Assembly: GCA_040754815.1 (NCBI GenBank)
Contig: JBFMBX010000002.1
Coordinates: 248,001 to 312,000 of the forward strand
Reading direction: 5' to 3'
DNA length: 64,000 nt
Origin: Bellilinea sp040754815
GTDB lineage: Bacteria > Chloroflexota > Anaerolineae > Anaerolineales > Anaerolineaceae
Shown here one piece after another: positions 1-6,592 of this stretch. The first letter of the stretch is position 1, and the number at the start of each line of letters is the position of its first letter. The notes beneath the pieces were generated by a model that was given only the letters and a program-made list of their open reading frames with translations, had not been told where the DNA came from and searched no databases. Position numbers and translations under genes: made by a program.

Positions 1-362
1 GTAATCGGTGGAAAATTTCCACCGATAAATCGGGGCTTGAGTTCGTACACGTGCATGGTGTGACCGCGATAACCGGTCATCTCGAAGCGCATCAGCAGCC
101 CCCGTTTCATCGCCCGCTCAATACCAACCAGTACGGATTTCCGATCCAGACCGGTCATCGTCTCAAACTCCGTCAGCGTGATCGGTTCGGCACCTCCCAC
201 CTGCATCAGCCGGGCGACCGCCGCAATCACCACCTTCAACTCTGCCAGGCTCATCCACGGCAAGAGCATCACCACCTCCGGCGGCAGCACCACGGTGTCC
301 GGTATGCTGATACCGTCTAGGATCGGGCCGAAATTATCCGTATTGCCGTTATCACTGCTCAC
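1..362 (-). CDS. Winged-helix/HTH protein, replication-initiator-like, cut by window edge
   Basis: An open frame starts at GTG 362, behind an SD (GGAGGTG, 5 nt upstream), and stays open for 120 codons to the window edge, so the C-terminus is missing. Residues about 35-110 read as a winged helix-turn-helix: a hydrophobic helix (LAELKVVIAAVARL), a TLTEFETMTGLDRKSV recognition-helix region, then GIERAMKRGLLMR. The visible end holds GGNFPPI. It follows the parA/RHH operon after a repeat-bearing spacer, which is where a plasmid replication initiator would sit; that role is inference. It could instead be a plain DNA-binding regulator. The reading frame and SD are clear; the function is not. Confidence 0.7.
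   Translation of the reverse strand, partial: MSSDNGNTDNFGPILDGISIPDTVVLPPEVVMLLPWMSLAELKVVIAAVARLMQVGGAEPITLTEFETMTGLDRKSVLVGIERAMKRGLLMRFEMTGYRGHTMHVYELKPRFIGGNFPPI
4..26. repeat. Perfect 11-bp inverted repeat inside the partial HTH gene
   Basis: ATCGGTGGAAA and TTTCCACCGAT face each other across one base. The repeat lies in coding sequence and encodes IGGNFPPI on the minus strand. It may be a protein-binding site or a by-product of a short peptide motif; the sequence alone does not decide. Confidence 0.6.
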
Positions 363-500
363 TTTTCACCTCCGGGAATTGGATTTCAGTTATTTTCGTA
401 ACAATCGAAATTTGCCATTTTAAGGGCTTTGTTTATCAGGGTGATATTGACATAGCCACCCATGAAAAATGGAGGGCTTGTAGGGTTTCTGTGCAAGCCT

Positions 501-546
501 GCGTGAGCGGAAGAGTGAGCGGAGCGTGAGCAAAACCGCTCACGCT
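501..546. repeat. GTGAGCGG repeat cluster with inverted copy, candidate iterons or partition site
   Basis: The 231-bp gap between the partial HTH gene and the RHH gene holds GCGTGAGCGG (501-510), GAGTGAGCGG (513-522) and AGCGTGAGC (523-531), then an inverted copy CCGCTCACGCT (536-546). The last two form a 9-bp perfect hairpin with loop AAAACC, followed by a short T-run (plus strand). Direct spacing is 11-12 bp, about one helical turn. Its place between a replication-type protein and a parA operon fits iterons or a centromere site for the RHH protein. A terminator or attenuator is the simpler alternative. Confidence 0.55.
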
Positions 547-593
547 GATTTTTCGGGCTATAAAAAACATCATAATTTCCTCGACCATGATGA

Positions 594-1250
594 CTATCCT
601 TCGTCCCATTGTGTCTGTAAAACTTGTCTTGGGTAAGGTGTCAGTCGCAGTACACCCTGTTCATAACGGTTTGCGCCATGTTTGAGCAGCAGTCCAACCA
701 GTTCCCCAACAGGAACATTGTGCCTGTCGGCTTTCTCTTTGATCCGCTTGACTAACTCAGCGGGTAAGCGGTAAGCCACCCATCGAGCCCATAACCGCGG
801 CTCTTCCCCTTTTCGCTTACGCTTGCCTTTACTCGGACTGACTGCCTTTGGAACAGGATTCCACCCTTCTTCAACCCAACCGTGCTGTTTCGTCCAACCA
901 CTGTCAAGCGGGTAAAGCGTCATACGTACCCCTTTGACTTTGGGTTGAATCGTCAGGGTTTCCCGCTCCATGCAAAAGAGACCATACTCCAGAAAAGCTC
1001 TTGCCACCTCATCCGCCGTTACCCCCAACTGATCGGCAATTGCCACCACGCTGGCACTCACTTCCTCGGGCACGCTGCGAAAGGTCTTCGCTCGATGTGC
1101 CTTTTCCCAAGTGCGATTACGTGGCTTCTTGGGACCTTTCATCAGATCCACCACGCTGATTTGCGGCAACGCCAAAGGTACAGATTCCCCTCCGTGAATC
1201 TGTTCTTCTTTCTGACTTTTGCCAGCCCAGAACGTTCTACGTTCTGCCAT
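594..1250 (-). CDS. Tandem ribbon-helix-helix DNA-binding protein (ParB-analogue candidate)
   Basis: The ATG at 1250 follows GAGG at good spacing; a GTG at 1262 just after the parA stop is an alternative. Two RHH-like segments are visible. The first runs from FRSVPEEVSASVVAIADQLG through an EVARAFLEYGL helix. The second, near the C-terminus, begins with a strand-like AYRLPAEL followed by helices ending GELVGLLLKHGANRYE. A basic linker (KGKRKRKGEE) separates them. RHH proteins such as ParG or Omega act as centromere-binding partners of ParA. The position one codon-scale gap after parA suggests this is the partition adaptor; two RHH units in one chain would let one polypeptide mimic the usual dimer. 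The functional assignment is inference. Confidence 0.7.
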   Translation of the reverse strand: MAERRTFWAGKSQKEEQIHGGESVPLALPQISVVDLMKGPKKPRNRTWEKAHRAKTFRSVPEEVSASVVAIADQLGVTADEVARAFLEYGLFCMERETLTIQPKVKGVRMTLYPLDSGWTKQHGWVEEGWNPVPKAVSPSKGKRKRKGEEPRLWARWVAYRLPAELVKRIKEKADRHNVPVGELVGLLLKHGANRYEQGVLRLTPYPRQVLQTQWDEG

Positions 1251-1262
1251 TCTTTTCCTCAC

Positions 1263-2039
1263 TTACCACTTCAACACTCGATCCACCAGGCACGTATACT
1301 CCTGAGCTGCTCGGCTTGTTGGGGCTTTCTCAAAAACGGTTTGACCTTCAGCAATACATTCACGAAATACCGTTGCCCGGTGGATCGGCGGTAATACCGT
1401 TTCACTAAATCCTGCTTTCAGGTCTTCCTCAATCTTTTTCGTCTCCCGCGTTACATCATCGTAGAACGTGGGCAGTATTCCACCCAGTGACCCCCGCCAG
1501 CCTTTGTTTTCTTTCAAATTCCTCATGATACCTACGGTCTTGTTCAGTCCTTCCAGCGAGCCAAATTCCATCGCCACCGGTACAATCACAAAGTCGGATG
1601 CCCAAATCGCTCGCTCTTGCAACCCGCCCAATGACGGACTGGTGTCCATTACAATGTAATCTAAACCATTACGCATGAAAACATGAATCGCATCCCGAAT
1701 GTACGACACCGGCTTATCTAATGCAGATAGGGAGTTCTGCGCTACAGCGGTCTCTTGACTGCCCGGTATGATCCATAAATTGGTTCGCCCTGTTCCACGC
1801 ACTTGCTGACGCAAGAGAATCAACTCGTTCTTTTCCAATGGTTTGATGGATGACATCAACAAGAAAAAGATGCCCGGTTCTTGCTTCAACCCCAGATAAC
1901 TGGCGCTTTGCCCTTGCGGGTCAAAGTCTAAAATCAATACTTCTTTTCCCCGCAGCGCCAAGCCGTGAGCCAGACTGAGGACAGTGGTGGTCTTTCCGGC
2001 GCCCCCCTTCTGGTTGGCTATGGTGATGACTTTCGTCAT
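1263..2039 (-). CDS. parA: ParA-family partition ATPase
   Basis: A 258-residue ParA/Soj-type ATPase. The deviant Walker A is intact (KGGAGKTT, with signature Lys11 and Lys16), as are Walker A' LDFDPQG (Asp38/Asp40) and Walker B (IVMDTSPSLGG). Length is typical for a small plasmid ParA without an N-terminal HTH. ParA dimers bind DNA in the ATP form and move or position cargo DNA through a partner protein. The start overlaps the stop of the preceding ParA-like gene as TAATG, and the RHH gene follows directly, so the three genes look translationally coupled. This points to segregation of an extrachromosomal or excisable element. Confidence 0.93.
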   Translation of the reverse strand: MTKVITIANQKGGAGKTTTVLSLAHGLALRGKEVLILDFDPQGQSASYLGLKQEPGIFFLLMSSIKPLEKNELILLRQQVRGTGRTNLWIIPGSQETAVAQNSLSALDKPVSYIRDAIHVFMRNGLDYIVMDTSPSLGGLQERAIWASDFVIVPVAMEFGSLEGLNKTVGIMRNLKENKGWRGSLGGILPTFYDDVTRETKKIEEDLKAGFSETVLPPIHRATVFRECIAEGQTVFEKAPTSRAAQEYTCLVDRVLKW

Positions 2040-2779
2040 TACTTCACCTCCTCGTTGGATTTCATCAAGAAACGTTGAACAGCTTTTCTGTATTCGAAAT
2101 TGGCTCGAACTCGCACCTTCCGACCCGGATAGAACCCCTGCCAGCCCAGTTCAATCAAGTTTTGGTTGTCCATCGGAATTTCTCCAATTACCGACTCCTT
2201 CAATTCAAATCGCTCGTAGTCCTCTGCCTCTAAATCATCATTCCTTACTTTGGTCAGCAAGATACTTACATTTTTTCCTTCGGAATCTTCACTAACACTT
2301 TCATACGCCGCCAGGGTATGCCCAATTGTCTTGAAAGCTAAAAAATCTTTCGTAGTTGGAATCATCAAATAATCGCAAACCGCCATGCTCACATAGGTCG
2401 TGTGTGTGGGAAATGGGTGTGTGTCTATAATCACCCACTCAAATCCGCTTTGCCGAAATATCTCCTTAAGTTCATCAACTCTTTCTCTCAGCAATTCCCC
2501 CACTTTGAGTATTTTTTCTACACTCGAGTCAATTAGCCACAGTCTAGGGCTAACAGAAGACAAGTGGTGAGCAAAATCTAATCCCCCTTCAAGCAGCTTC
2601 TCATAATCAGCGAGAGGAGAGATATACTCAATTTCAAAAAATCTTTTATGCTGATTTGCCCGTCCAAAATTCAGCAGTAGTACCCGCGCCTCAAGAGAAA
2701 GATTGTAGGCGAATTGGATCGCTGTGATTGTTTTGCCGGTATTCTCCCGCAAGTGAGCAACCGTAATCACTTTCGCCAT
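2039..2779 (-). CDS. Degenerate ParA-like protein with lost nucleotide-site residues
   Basis: The 246-residue protein has the same fold outline as its neighbour ParA (MAKVITVAH start, VIIDTHPF Walker B region). The Walker A signature reads LRENTGKT: the signature Lys is Arg11 and the two glycines are Glu-Asn, while Gly15-Lys16-Thr17 remain. The A' motif reads LNFGRANQ, so both aspartates are gone. ATP hydrolysis is therefore doubtful; it may bind nucleotide weakly or act as a non-catalytic partner of the real ParA. It is coupled by TAATG overlaps to the genes on both sides. The base composition is slightly more AT-rich than its neighbours. Confidence 0.8.
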   Translation of the reverse strand: MAKVITVAHLRENTGKTITAIQFAYNLSLEARVLLLNFGRANQHKRFFEIEYISPLADYEKLLEGGLDFAHHLSSVSPRLWLIDSSVEKILKVGELLRERVDELKEIFRQSGFEWVIIDTHPFPTHTTYVSMAVCDYLMIPTTKDFLAFKTIGHTLAAYESVSEDSEGKNVSILLTKVRNDDLEAEDYERFELKESVIGEIPMDNQNLIELGWQGFYPGRKVRVRANFEYRKAVQRFLMKSNEEVK

Positions 2780-3048
2780 TAGCCAACCTCCCCAAACAAA
2801 CTCAACTGCGGCTCGACCTTGCGCTCATGCGTCAACCAGACATCGAACGAGAGCAGGTTGCCCGTCCGCTCGATTTCCAAGCCGTCCGCTTCTTCCAGCA
2901 GCGCCAGCAGCCACGCCGGGGCTTTCTCACTCACCCGCGCATAGCGGGGTTTCACTCCCTTGCGTTTCTCGTACAGCGCTATTGCTGCTTCCAAATCCTC
3001 TTTGTCCTCGATGCGATAGACCCGCCACTCGGTCTTGTCCATGTCCAT
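2779..3048 (-). CDS. Small hypothetical protein upstream of ParA pair
   Basis: About 90 residues, unrecognised. GGAGG sits before two in-frame ATGs at 3048 and 3042; the second has the better 8-nt spacing. The product is charged and probably soluble (DLEAAIALYEKRKGVKP, then PAWLLALLEEADGLEIE) and ends LSLFGEVG. It is translationally coupled to the degenerate ParA through a TAATG overlap. The upstream small ORF overlaps its first 120 bases in another frame. Confidence 0.65.
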   Translation of the reverse strand: MDMDKTEWRVYRIEDKEDLEAAIALYEKRKGVKPRYARVSEKAPAWLLALLEEADGLEIERTGNLLSFDVWLTHERKVEPQLSLFGEVG

Positions 3049-3259
3049 TACCTCCGTCCAGCCATTCGATATAACTTGCTCCACCGTGTCCATGCACGGC
3101 GACTAAATCCTCGATTTTCAGGTACACATTCAATCCATACGGCTCTCGTTTCCAGTGCAGTACCGCCATCCCGTCCGAAAATTCCACCCCCTCCGCCACA
3201 ACCCCTGTACCGCTCACTCCGCTCGGGTCGCTCTCCCGCACCAGCACAAACCGCCGCAT
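2927..3259 (-). CDS. Small protein with GVSGTG..EGVEFSDG core, possible read-through C-terminus
   Basis: The ATG at 3259 follows the stop of the wHTH gene by 3 bases. Residues 1 to about 65 (FVLVRESDPSGVSGTGVV, EGVEFSDG, HWKREPYGLNVY, AVHGHGG, YIEWLD) match a small-protein pattern common in actinobacterial and phage genomes, which normally ends shortly after the W-L-D. Here the frame runs on for another 45 residues of unlike composition, overlapping the next gene by about 120 bp. Either the stop was lost by a point change or frameshift, or the overlap is real. The N-terminal part is the supported portion. Confidence 0.6.
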   Translation of the reverse strand: MRRFVLVRESDPSGVSGTGVVAEGVEFSDGMAVLHWKREPYGLNVYLKIEDLVAVHGHGGASYIEWLDGGNGHGQDRVAGLSHRGQRGFGSSNSAVRETQGSETPLCAGE

Positions 3260-3262
3260 CGC

Positions 3263-3577
3263 TCATCTACCCTCTAACAACACCCGTATCTTGCTCTTGC
3301 CTGCTTCCGTCAGCCGCCATGCGCCGTCCACCCTTTCAATCAGGCCGCGCATCTCCAATCTCACATACACCCCCGGAAAGCGGTCTCTCAACCATGCGTC
3401 AAGCGGACTGTCCAGCCGCACGAAGTTCAAACAGCGCGCCTCGACTTCCGTCAAGCCCAACGCCTTGCAGCGATACGGATTGAATTTGACCAGTTCGTTG
3501 TCCAGTTCCATTGTTCTGCCCTGTTCTCCTCTGTTCCGTTCTGTTCGCCGTTCTGTTCGCCGAACAATTCCACTCAC
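3263..3577 (-). CDS. Small winged-helix-like protein
   Basis: The core (ALGLTEVEARCLNFVRLDSP, then VYVRLEMRGLIERVDGAWRLTEAGK) has the order of a winged-helix regulator: helices, then a two-strand wing ending in LTEAGK. The long form starts at GTG 3577, overlapping the previous stop as GTGA, and includes an Arg-Thr-Glu-Arg repeat (RRTERRTERNR) from a tandem 12-bp duplication. The short form starts at ATG 3511 (MELDNELVKF), with a GAGGAG about 14 nt upstream. The core is convincing; the true start is unsure. A regulatory role is inference. Confidence 0.6.
   Translation of the reverse strand: MSGIVRRTERRTERNRGEQGRTMELDNELVKFNPYRCKALGLTEVEARCLNFVRLDSPLDAWLRDRFPGVYVRLEMRGLIERVDGAWRLTEAGKSKIRVLLEGR
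3539..3565. repeat. Tandem 12-bp duplication GTTCTGTTCGCC
   Basis: Two adjacent copies of GTTCTGTTCGCC, with related GTTCTG/GTTCC units on the left, lie at the 5' end of the wHTH gene. In the long reading they encode the RRTERRTER stretch on the minus strand. It is either slippage in a non-essential leader or a binding-site array. Confidence 0.55.
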
Positions 3578-4485
3578 TCCACCGGGGCAGGGGAGAGGAC
3601 TGCCCGCCGTTCTCCCACCGCAAAGTACAACTCTTGCAGGGTCTCATACTCCCCTGCCAGATATGTCCCTTTGCCCGGCTGGGTCTCGACATAGCGCGAC
3701 AGCAGCCGCACCGCCTGCGTCCACACTTCGGCGCTCCAACCCAATTCACGCCAGCCGGGAATACGGTTGGACTGCGCCCCAACCGCCTGGATGCTCTCCC
3801 GCAGCAGCCGCAGCGCCAGCCGCCTGTGCGGGTCTGCCTTGCGCTGGATGAAGCCTACCAGGCGGCCATCCACCGAGTAGGGAATCGGCTCGGTCTCGCT
3901 CTCATCCTCATCCACCAGCGGCAGTCTGGCAGGCAAAGCCGGTTGAATCACCTGCACCCGCACCGGCGGGGCGTTCTCCGCCACCAAAAGTAATGTCCCT
4001 GCCCGGCTTTCCACCAACTGCCTGCGGCGGGACTGCCAGGCAATCCACTCGTTGCCCGCTTTCCACACCAGTACGACCACTACCCCACCGAGTGCCAGCA
4101 GGGTCAAGAGCAGGATGAGCAGCGCCAGTAATTGCAGGATACCTTCCTGCCGCTGCGCTTGGGCTTCCCGCTCGGTCTGCCGCCGGACAGCTTCGGCGGT
4201 GGCCGTCATCCGGTAGGTCTGCTCGGCCACCAGCAAGGCTTGTTTTGTCGCTTCCACACTGACCGCCTGGCGGGTGGCTTCGAGCCTGACCGCTTCGGCG
4301 GTCTGCCGCAGAGATGTTTCCTGCGCTGATTGGGTCGCCCGCGCCTGCTCTTCCACCTGTCCGGCTAACGCTTCGGCAGCCTGCGCCGTTGCACGCAACG
4401 CCGCCGGGTCGGGCGGGGTGTAATATTGCGGTTCGCTCACACATCCCGCCAAGAGCAGCCAGAGGACAACTGCGATTCGCTTCAC
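3574..4485 (-). CDS. Lipoprotein with coiled coil, one TM segment and C-terminal globular domain
   Basis: The GTG at 4485 overlaps the preceding stop as GTGA and gives a clean lipoprotein signal (VKRIAVVLWLLLAGC, lipobox LLAGC). Residues about 25-115 are Ala/Gln/Arg-rich heptad-like coiled coil. A strong TM segment (LLALLILLLTLLALGGVVVVLVW) follows, then about 160 residues ending in a Trp-rich, possibly winged-helix-like region (RIPGWRELGWSAEVWTQAVRLL). Paired membrane proteins in this operon suggest an envelope-linked function such as conjugation or DNA transfer, but no known family was recognised. Confidence 0.65.
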   Translation of the reverse strand: MKRIAVVLWLLLAGCVSEPQYYTPPDPAALRATAQAAEALAGQVEEQARATQSAQETSLRQTAEAVRLEATRQAVSVEATKQALLVAEQTYRMTATAEAVRRQTEREAQAQRQEGILQLLALLILLLTLLALGGVVVVLVWKAGNEWIAWQSRRRQLVESRAGTLLLVAENAPPVRVQVIQPALPARLPLVDEDESETEPIPYSVDGRLVGFIQRKADPHRRLALRLLRESIQAVGAQSNRIPGWRELGWSAEVWTQAVRLLSRYVETQPGKGTYLAGEYETLQELYFAVGERRAVLSPAPVE

Positions 4486-4967
4486 CAAAGTACTACTCCC
4501 ACCACCAAAATCACAAATAAACCCAGCAGCAGCGGCAGACAGCCCGCCTCTTTGTGCCGCCATTCGGCACGGCGGATACTCCCATCTGCGCTGCGCTCCA
4601 GCCTATCCCAGCGCACCCGCCGGTCTACCGCAGGTTCGCCCTCGTAATACAGCACCACATCCACCGCTCCGGCTTCTTCTTCCAGCCAGCGCAGGCTGCG
4701 CCGTAAGTCCGAATCGTGCCGGGCAATCTCCGCCCGGCACGGCAGATGCAGGTGGATGACCTCGTCGCCGTATCTGCCCCCCAGCCAGCGGCCCTGCACT
4801 TCATCCACCGTTTCCATCACCGTGCGGTAGGTATCGGCCGGGTCAACGCTGCGGGTGTCCACATGCCGCTCCGGGGGAGTTACTCCCTTTTCTTCCCAGC
4901 GCCGTTCAGCGGCAAAAAACAGCACCACCAAAAGCAAAAACAGCAGTACGATTACGCAGCCGTCCAT
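4482..4967 (-). CDS. Two-TM hypothetical membrane protein
   Basis: 161 residues. One TM helix is at the N-terminus (CVIVLLFLLLVVLFFAA), one at the extreme C-terminus (CLPLLLGLFVILVVGVVLW), with a charged, probably extracytoplasmic or cytoplasmic domain between them. The ATG at 4967 has GGAGGTG at ideal spacing. It overlaps the preceding gene by 16 bp and the following lipoprotein gene by 4 bp, so the two membrane proteins are probably made together. The family was not recognised. Confidence 0.65.
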   Translation of the reverse strand: MDGCVIVLLFLLLVVLFFAAERRWEEKGVTPPERHVDTRSVDPADTYRTVMETVDEVQGRWLGGRYGDEVIHLHLPCRAEIARHDSDLRRSLRWLEEEAGAVDVVLYYEGEPAVDRRVRWDRLERSADGSIRRAEWRHKEAGCLPLLLGLFVILVVGVVLW

Positions 4968-5236
4968 GCCCTCACCTCCATCGGCTCATTGTTGACTCGC
5001 ACAACCTTCCCCTGCCGAATCACCACCCGCTCACCGGTCTTAATGTTCTCGAACACCGTCCCGCTCGGCCACGGACAGGGTATCCGGCGGGCTTCCTCAT
5101 CCCAACCCGGCAGGACAATGTCCGTCCAGCGGAAATGCCCGCCGTAGAAGATGCCCGGTTCGTCCCCCTTGCGGGTCGGGTCAACCACCACTTTCCAGTA
5201 ATACCCCGGCGGGGCTTGCCACAGGCGTCGCGTCAT
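4952..5236 (-). CDS. Small hypothetical protein
   Basis: 94 residues, start ATG 5236 with GAGGTGAG upstream. The sequence is rich in Trp, Pro and aromatic residues (WQAPPGYYWKVVVDP, GHFRWTDIVLPGWDEEARRIPCPWPSGT) and ends in a beta-like segment (GERVVIRQGKVVRVN). It has no signal peptide or TM segment. It sits between a zinc-ribbon gene and a membrane protein gene in the ssb operon. Function unknown. Confidence 0.6.
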   Translation of the reverse strand: MTRRLWQAPPGYYWKVVVDPTRKGDEPGIFYGGHFRWTDIVLPGWDEEARRIPCPWPSGTVFENIKTGERVVIRQGKVVRVNNEPMEVRAWTAA

Positions 5237-5239
5237 TGC

Positions 5240-5515
5240 TCACCTCACACCCAGCCGCTCTCCCAGTTCAGCCCACAGCGGGTCATCCGCAGGCAGTCCT
5301 TCCAGCCGAAAGAGGATTTCGAACTTGCGCTCTTCCCGCTCACGCACTTCCGCTTCAAAGGCAATTAACTCGTCCAGTTCGTCAGCGGTCAGTCCGCCCA
5401 GGTCGGGATTGGCGCAGTCCTGACAGACCCGCAGCGGCTTTCCGTCCGGCTCTTTCAGCCACACCGCTTCGCCTTCGATCACATCTCCGCAGTTTTCACA
5501 GATGGGTTTGTCCAT
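5240..5515 (-). CDS. Small zinc-ribbon protein
   Basis: About 91 residues from ATG 5515 (MDKPICENCGD); a longer in-frame extension to 5581 lacks an SD and looks non-coding. CENC and CQDC form a likely four-cysteine zinc ribbon around a short hairpin. A charged helix (LTADELDELIAFEAEVREREERKFEIL) follows. Such small ribbons in plasmids often contact nucleic acid or replication proteins. The next operon gene starts 3 bp after its stop. Confidence 0.65.
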   Translation of the reverse strand: MDKPICENCGDVIEGEAVWLKEPDGKPLRVCQDCANPDLGGLTADELDELIAFEAEVREREERKFEILFRLEGLPADDPLWAELGERLGVR

Positions 5516-5590
5516 CTCCCACGCTCCGCCCTTTCGACATCCAGTCGAACCGGATTTCAGGTAGGCTGTTGGTTCAATCAAGTTCAGGCT

Positions 5591-5932
5591 CTAGAACGGC
5601 AATTCACCGCTGCTGTCGGTTTCTGCTTCCGCCTTGCCACCGCCCAGGAACTGCACCACCTGGGCGGTCACTTTCAGACTGGCCGCTGCTTCGCCGTTCG
5701 TGCGGGTGTAGGCTTCCACCGCAGGGACACCCCGCACAAACACCTGACGCCCCTTCGCCAGATACTGGTGGCAGCGTTCGCCCAACTCCCGCCAGGCACT
5801 CACGTCCACCCACACGGTCTCGTCCTTGCGGGTCTTGACTGCCACCGGAAAACTGCACACCAGCACCCCTTCGGGGGTGTAGCGTGCCTCCGGGTCTTTG
5901 CCCAGATTACCGATCAGTTGTATTTCCAGCAT
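5591..5932 (-). CDS. ssb: Single-stranded DNA-binding protein
   Basis: 113 residues from ATG 5932, with GAGGAG 8 nt upstream. It has the SSB OB-fold pattern: IQLIGNLGKDPEARYTPEG, a CSFPVAV strand, WVDVSAWRELGE, QYLAKGRQVFVRG, and ends DSSGELPF, resembling the acidic ProPhe-type tip that recruits replication and repair enzymes. It is shorter than chromosomal SSB because the linker is nearly absent, as in many plasmid or phage SSBs. It heads the long leftward operon that ends with the ParA genes, which fits replication or transfer of a mobile element. Confidence 0.9.
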   Translation of the reverse strand: MLEIQLIGNLGKDPEARYTPEGVLVCSFPVAVKTRKDETVWVDVSAWRELGERCHQYLAKGRQVFVRGVPAVEAYTRTNGEAAASLKVTAQVVQFLGGGKAEAETDSSGELPF

Positions 5933-5952
5933 CGTTTTCGCTCCTCGTGGGG

Positions 5953-5983
5953 AAAAATGAAAATCGGCGTTCATACGCCGATT
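5953..5983 (-). terminator. Rho-independent terminator overlapping a stop codon
   Basis: AATCGGCG and CGCCGATT pair (8 bp, 6-nt loop), followed on the minus strand by TTTTCATTTTT. The TGA of the zinc-binding gene at 5971 lies inside the hairpin. It insulates or attenuates transcription into ssb. Confidence 0.8.
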
Positions 5984-6183
5984 GAATTGCCGTAGAACAT
6001 CTGCCAGGTCTCCTCGTTCAGCCATTCAAGGCAGTACAGGCACTCATACCCGCCTTCGCCTTTCAGCCAGACATGACGGCAGGTCTCGCTCTGCCCCCAG
6101 TACCCATATCCTTCGAGTACCTCGCCGCAGTCCAGGCAGGTCAGGCCGTAATTGTCGCCAACTTTGTTTCGATGCTCACACAT
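5971..6183 (-). CDS. 70-residue zinc-finger-like protein
   Basis: It starts at ATG 6183 after AGAGG with 8-nt spacing. Paired cysteine motifs (CEH near the N-terminus, CLDC, then CRHVW and CLYC) suggest two small zinc-binding knuckles. The rest is Gly/Tyr/Glu-rich (GYGYWGQSETC, GEGGYECL). The stop is buried in the terminator hairpin. It lies just downstream of the non-coding RNA block. Function unknown; nucleic-acid binding is a guess from the cysteine pattern. Confidence 0.65.
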   Translation of the reverse strand: MCEHRNKVGDNYGLTCLDCGEVLEGYGYWGQSETCRHVWLKGEGGYECLYCLEWLNEETWQMFYGNSIGV

Positions 6184-6377
6184 GGGAAATACCTCTGAGT
6201 GGTCGTGGTTTGTGCGTGGTATCGAATACGCACCCCTCGTTCAACCTTGATAGTCGGTTGCCCATGCCGGTCTTTCCCGGCTGTCACGGTGCCATCTCTG
6301 TCGTGGATGCAACCCGTCCGCGCACGCCTGCGCCGTTGCCTCCCGAAACACGGGCTCCTCGGCTCTGTGCAGGAAGT

Positions 6378-6442
6378 CCAGCCGGGTAGGATTTGCACCC
6401 ACCGCAGGATCGGGGAACATCCTGCCCATCTGCGGCGGCTGG
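6378..6442 (-). ncRNA. tRNA-like fold 2, 65 nt without a normal D-arm
   Basis: On the minus strand CCAGCCG and CGGCTGG make a perfect 7-bp acceptor-like stem. Just inside the 3' arm is a T-arm-like hairpin (GTGGG, loop TGCAAAT, CCTAC, one G-T pair). A central hairpin (GCAGGAT/ATCCTGC, 8-nt loop) takes the anticodon-arm place. There is no D-arm and the loop is not a standard anticodon loop. It is best read as a decayed tRNA or a tRNA mimic. The overall length and arm order support a tRNA relation; function is unknown. Confidence 0.4.
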
Positions 6443-6482
6443 TTGGTTTGGAGGATCACCATGTCGCTTGTCAAGGTGCTGT

Positions 6483-6530
6483 TTCAGGCGGACGGGACTC
6501 GAACCCATCAGCACGCACCTGCCGCCTGAA
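6483..6530 (-). ncRNA. tRNA-like minihelix 1 with canonical T-arm
   Basis: TTCAGGCGG and CCGCCTGAA form a perfect 9-bp closing stem on the minus strand. The 3' side carries a textbook T-arm: ATGGG, loop TTCGAGT, CCCGT (6508-6492). Only about 13 nt remain where D- and anticodon arms should be, a weak 3-bp hairpin at most. It is too short for a translating tRNA. The exact TTCGAGT loop makes a tRNA origin likely. Options are a deletion remnant, an RNase P substrate mimic, or an att-derived fragment. Confidence 0.5.
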
Positions 6531-6560
6531 TGGAGGGAAAGAAGTGAGCCAACACCGCTA

Positions 6561-6592
6561 AACAAAAACCCTGCTGGAGTCGTCGCAGGGTT
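6561..6592 (-). terminator. Rho-independent terminator of the structured RNA
   Basis: AACCCTGC and GCAGGGTT pair (8 bp, 10-nt loop) and are followed on the minus strand by TTTTTGTT. Confidence 0.8.

Noticed and set aside
5516..5581. N-terminal extension of the zinc-ribbon protein (MIEPTAYLKSG...)
   Set aside because: It lacks an SD, and the ATG at 5515 starts directly before the conserved cysteine motif.
6199..6561. A 120-codon plus-strand frame over the RNA block, with RIRTP and GRDSNPS strings
   Set aside because: These strings are well-known translation artefacts of reversed tRNA T-arms. There is no SD and no family resemblance, and the opposite strand has RNA folds.
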